A DNA stretch of 9,506 nt, from assembly GCA_003133425.1 (NCBI GenBank), contig PKXI01000190.1:1-9506 (forward strand). Direction: 5' to 3'. The stretch comes from Acidobacteriaceae bacterium (lineage in GTDB: Bacteria > Acidobacteriota > Terriglobia > Terriglobales > Acidobacteriaceae). This document shows positions 7,137 through 9,506 of the stretch, one piece after another. The position numbers were made by a program, and so were the translations under genes. The notes beneath the pieces are model-generated. The model had not been told where the DNA came from and ran no database searches. It saw only the letters and a program-made list of their open reading frames with translations. The first letter of the stretch is position 1. Every line of letters begins with the position of its first letter.

Positions 7137-8108
7137 ATGAGTCGCAAAACTGGCCTTTCCATGAACCGCAGAACCTTTGTTGGCAGCGCCTTTGCCGGCA
7201 TGTCCGTGCTTGGCCTCAATGCCGAAGTGCCAAAGCCGCCCTCCGGCTCCATCCCTATGCGGGAGTTCGGCAAGACTGGCGTCAAGCTCACTATCGTCGG
7301 CCAGGCCGGCGCCCGCCTCGCTCTCTGTCGTACCAGGGAGGCAGCAGGCAAGGTTGTCCTCCACGCCTACGGCCTGGGCATCAACTACTTCGACTGCGCG
7401 CATTCCTATTGGGCCGGCCACTCCGAGGAAACATACGGCGATGTGCTGCCGCCGTTTCGCAAGAACATCTTTATTACCACCAAGTCAGGGCAGCGTACCC
7501 GCGAGGGAGCAGAAAAGGACCTTCATGCCTCTCTCGCTGCGATGAAAACTGACTACCTCGATCTGTGGCAAGTACATGGTATTCAGGACATGGCGGATGT
7601 GGACAAGGTGTTCGCTCCCGGAGGCTGCATTGAGGCATTCGAAGCCGCCAAGGCAGCGGGCAAATGCCGTTTTATAGGCTTCACCGGGCACCACGATCCC
7701 AGCGTCCACCAGGAGATGCTCAAGCGCTACGACAAATGGGATTCCATTCTCATGCCTCTCCATGCTGCCGATCCGGCTTACATGAGCTTCCAGGAGAACG
7801 TGCTGCCGCATGCAGTCGAGCGCAACATCGGCATTCAGGCAATGAAGGTCTTCGCGAATGCATTCCTGCTCCGCGTGCTCAGCGTCGATGAGTGCCTGCG
7901 GTATTCGCTGAGCCTGCCCATCTCCTGCGCTACGCTCGGTTCCAGTTCTGTGGGTCAGCTCAACGACAACGTCCGTATCGCCCAGAACTTCAAGCCTTAT
8001 ACGCCTGAGGAGATGAAGGAAGTTGCCAACCTGGCCGTAACCGCGGGCCCTGGTGGCCTTCAGGGTGCTGCTCTCGAATACTGGAAGGTCGGCGGCGTCT
8101 GGAAGTAA
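7137..8108 (+). CDS. Aldo/keto reductase with twin-arginine signal
   Basis: NAD(P)H-dependent oxidoreductase of the aldo/keto reductase superfamily, 323 residues. The full catalytic tetrad can be placed: Asp86 and Tyr91 in NYFDCAHSYW, Lys116 in ITTKSG and His147 in QVHGIQ. REFGKTGVKLT is the usual first strand, and ATLGSSSVGQLNDN resembles the cofactor-binding region near the C-terminus. The N-terminus has a twin-arginine signal, MNRRTFVGSAFAGMSVLGL, with arginines at residues 11-12. The enzyme is therefore predicted to be folded and loaded with cofactor before export or membrane anchoring. No AxA cleavage motif is clear (LGLNAE is the nearest), so it may stay tethered. The ATG at 7137 has a perfect GGAGG five bases upstream. 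It is a single-gene unit ending in an intrinsic terminator. The substrate is unknown. Confidence 0.92.
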   Translation: MSRKTGLSMNRRTFVGSAFAGMSVLGLNAEVPKPPSGSIPMREFGKTGVKLTIVGQAGARLALCRTREAAGKVVLHAYGLGINYFDCAHSYWAGHSEETYGDVLPPFRKNIFITTKSGQRTREGAEKDLHASLAAMKTDYLDLWQVHGIQDMADVDKVFAPGGCIEAFEAAKAAGKCRFIGFTGHHDPSVHQEMLKRYDKWDSILMPLHAADPAYMSFQENVLPHAVERNIGIQAMKVFANAFLLRVLSVDECLRYSLSLPISCATLGSSSVGQLNDNVRIAQNFKPYTPEEMKEVANLAVTAGPGGLQGAALEYWKVGGVWK

Positions 8109-8154
8109 ACGCGACGATCGATTCGTCTCGCGCTTGTTAAATGAATATGCGAAG

Positions 8155-8190
8155 AAGCCGCGCCTTTCAGAAGGGCGCGGCTTTTTCTTC
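8155..8190 (+). terminator. Rho-independent terminator of the aldo/keto reductase gene
   Basis: AAGCCGCGCC (8155-8164) pairs with GGCGCGGCTT (8174-8183) across a nine-base loop, followed by TTTCTT, giving a T-rich tail of TTTTTCTT counted from 8182. This is a classic intrinsic terminator for the plus strand. It may also slow transcription from the convergent propeller gene, whose stop is at 8205, but the minus-strand tail (CTTCGC) is poor. A weaker hairpin with arms 8110-8117 and 8123-8132 lies directly after the stop codon. Confidence 0.88.
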
Positions 8191-8204
8191 AGGGCTCCGA
8201 TTGC

Positions 8205-9278
8205 TTATTTGCCGATCACGAGAATCTGAAAAGAGCCGGGGATCATCGGCGGGCGAGGGCCGCGCATATAGGCAGGCACACCCGATGGCGGAGTCGCTCC
8301 TGCTGCCGGGGCTGGCGCGGCCGGAGTTGGGCCATACTCGGCGGTGATCGAATAGATTTGGTTGGTCTTCGGATCGAGGGTCAGCGTCTTCGCACGGGCC
8401 GGCGTGGGAACCGTCTGCTCAACGGAGAAGCTCGTGGGCGATTCTTCTTTGATCACCGTGAGCGTGCCATCGCCCTGCGAACTGAAGACCTCCATCGTGG
8501 CCGGGTTGAAGGTGGCGCCATCGCAGCCCACGCCAATGGGCAGATCGGCGATGATGTGTCCGTCTGTTGCCGACAGAATGATCATGTTCTTGTTGTCGCG
8601 GCAGGCGGCGAAGAGGATGCTGTTCTTTACATCCAGCGCCAGGCCGGCACAGCCTCCGCCCTTGCTTGAGACGTCGTATTTGCCGATCATCTTCATCGTG
8701 TTCGCGTCGATTACCGCGATGGCGGATTTGTCTTCGATGTCGACGTAGATTTTGCCCCGGCCGTCAGTGGCTGCCTGCTCGGGTGCGCCACCAATGTCGA
8801 TGGTGCCCAGGATTGAACCGTCCTTATCGTCGAGCACGGTGATATTCGGCGCGGAGTGGCTGAGGATGTAGAAGTGGTGATTGTACACATCGTTCAGGTA
8901 GCCGTCCGGATTGCCCTGCACGTCAATCTTTTTCAGAATCGCGAAGGTCTTCGAGTCGAACATCGTTACGGGTTTTGAGGTTGCGAATCCGTGTCCCGTC
9001 GAGGTATCCACCGCTCCGCCGTGCGCGCTTGTACCGGGGATATCTCCCACCTGGGCCAACGTGTCGAGGTTATACACACCGATGTGTCCGGCCGGGCCAG
9101 ACCGCGCGACAAATAGATTGCGGCCGTCGGGGTCGGCGGTGACGTAATCGAATCCGCCATCGCCCCCGACCAGTTGAATCTTGAGCACGTTGTATGGTCC
9201 ACCCGCCTGGGCGTGGGCCAGGCCGACAAACGGAATCGTAGCGGCGAGTGTTGCAATGGCGAGAAGCTTTGAGGTCAT
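8205..9278 (-). CDS. Exported YncE-like beta-propeller (YVTN-type repeat) protein
   Basis: A 357-residue secreted or periplasmic protein. It starts with a Sec signal peptide (MTSKLLAIATLAATIPFVGL, then AHAQA, cleavage probably before GGPYN). The mature part is a run of short blades with repeating strand patterns such as NLFVARSG, HIGVYNLDT, IYVDIEDKS and IAVIDANTM. This is the YncE / YVTN seven-bladed propeller style, associated with binding or scaffold roles rather than a known reaction. A Pro/Ala-rich stretch (about 316-348) precedes the last strand SFQILVIGK, so it is probably a loop in the closing blade. I chose ATG 9278 because AAGGAG lies eight bases upstream and the signal peptide begins there. 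The frame is open to 9374, but that extension is not signal-like. Function is unknown; it converges on the aldo/keto reductase with about 100 bases between. Confidence 0.85.
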   Translation of the reverse strand: MTSKLLAIATLAATIPFVGLAHAQAGGPYNVLKIQLVGGDGGFDYVTADPDGRNLFVARSGPAGHIGVYNLDTLAQVGDIPGTSAHGGAVDTSTGHGFATSKPVTMFDSKTFAILKKIDVQGNPDGYLNDVYNHHFYILSHSAPNITVLDDKDGSILGTIDIGGAPEQAATDGRGKIYVDIEDKSAIAVIDANTMKMIGKYDVSSKGGGCAGLALDVKNSILFAACRDNKNMIILSATDGHIIADLPIGVGCDGATFNPATMEVFSSQGDGTLTVIKEESPTSFSVEQTVPTPARAKTLTLDPKTNQIYSITAEYGPTPAAPAPAAGATPPSGVPAYMRGPRPPMIPGSFQILVIGK

Positions 9279-9290
9279 GGAGATATCTCC
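9279..9290 (-). promoter_or_regulatory. Palindrome over the ribosome-binding site of the propeller gene
   Basis: GGAGATATCTCC is a perfect 12-base palindrome that ends at the base before the ATG and includes the GGAG of the Shine-Dalgarno sequence. In RNA, GGAG could pair with CUCC around an AUAU loop and partly hide the site. The four-pair stem is weak and the effect is uncertain. Confidence 0.35.
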
Positions 9291-9506
9291 TTTGAGGAAA
9301 CTTTGCGGGCCAACAGGGCGGCCCGGATGGTTTGAGGCGCGGATTGATTCCGGCTTCTTCTCGACATCGAGCATACACGCTCCATTCTGGAGGTGAGATA
9401 AGAGCCAGGGCCGGGGACCCCGCCCGGTTCCATCTCCGGCGCCTGATTTCCTTACCGCCGCCCTTCCGAGTGACAGTCAGGTTCGATTCGCGATACCCTC
9501 ATAGAT
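9291..9506. other. Upstream region of the propeller gene, no gene recognised
   Basis: These 216 bases precede the minus-strand propeller gene and should hold its promoter. I see no convincing -35/-10 pair. A small inverted repeat, CTCGACATCGAG (9360-9371), is the only regular element, and 9400-9440 is very G+C rich. No coding frame here resembles a known protein. Confidence 0.4.

Noticed and set aside
1..9506. CRISPR array, toxin-antitoxin, phage-defence or mobile element
   Set aside because: There are no regularly spaced repeats, no transposase or integrase motifs, and no paired small toxin/antitoxin frames. All large genes are metabolic or exported-protein genes.

Overview
The window looks like ordinary chromosomal DNA from a G+C-rich (high-50s percent by eye) soil-type bacterium. 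The best guess is an acidobacterium of the Terriglobia group. This rests on a Tat-exported aldo/keto reductase, an exported YncE-type beta-propeller with a Pro/Ala-rich last loop, a Tat-signal heparinase II/III-like protein, and a long 'CCCAGGTC...' intergenic hairpin. That placement is an inference from gene style. No rRNA or tRNA gene, transposase, phage gene or CRISPR array was seen.

Layout, left to right. Positions 1-123 hold nothing recognisable. A minus-strand nicotinate phosphoribosyltransferase (NAD salvage) occupies 124-1509. A 342-base divergent spacer follows, with one LacI-type operator-like palindrome. From 1852 to 3884 there is a plus-strand heparinase II/III-like polysaccharide lyase. 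Its well-placed start and Tat signal peptide are out of frame with the rest of the protein, so it is either frameshifted or contains a sequencing error. A structured 224-base leader then precedes a 29-codon small ORF (4023-4112), which overlaps by ATGA the start of a homocysteine S-methyltransferase-like gene (4109-4981). A long perfect hairpin sits between that gene and a convergent minus-strand pair: a class I SAM methyltransferase (6069-6851) followed 22 bases later by a PfkB-family sugar kinase, probably a fructokinase (5120-6046). A second divergent spacer (6852-7136), with a good sigma70-like promoter, leads to the Tat-exported aldo/keto reductase (7137-8108). Its rho-independent terminator lies between it and the convergent beta-propeller gene (8205-9278, minus). 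The last 228 bases are upstream sequence of the propeller gene with no recognisable gene.

The genes do not form one pathway. They are single transcription units or pairs: NAD salvage, polysaccharide breakdown, one-carbon/methionine metabolism, sugar phosphorylation, periplasmic redox and an exported propeller. Sugar kinase, lyase and aldo/keto reductase fit a saprophytic, polysaccharide-using lifestyle, but no dedicated utilisation locus is visible. I found no convincing new multi-gene system. The observations most worth a second look are the frameshifted Tat signal, the coupled 29-residue ORF with its structured leader, and the intergenic hairpin.
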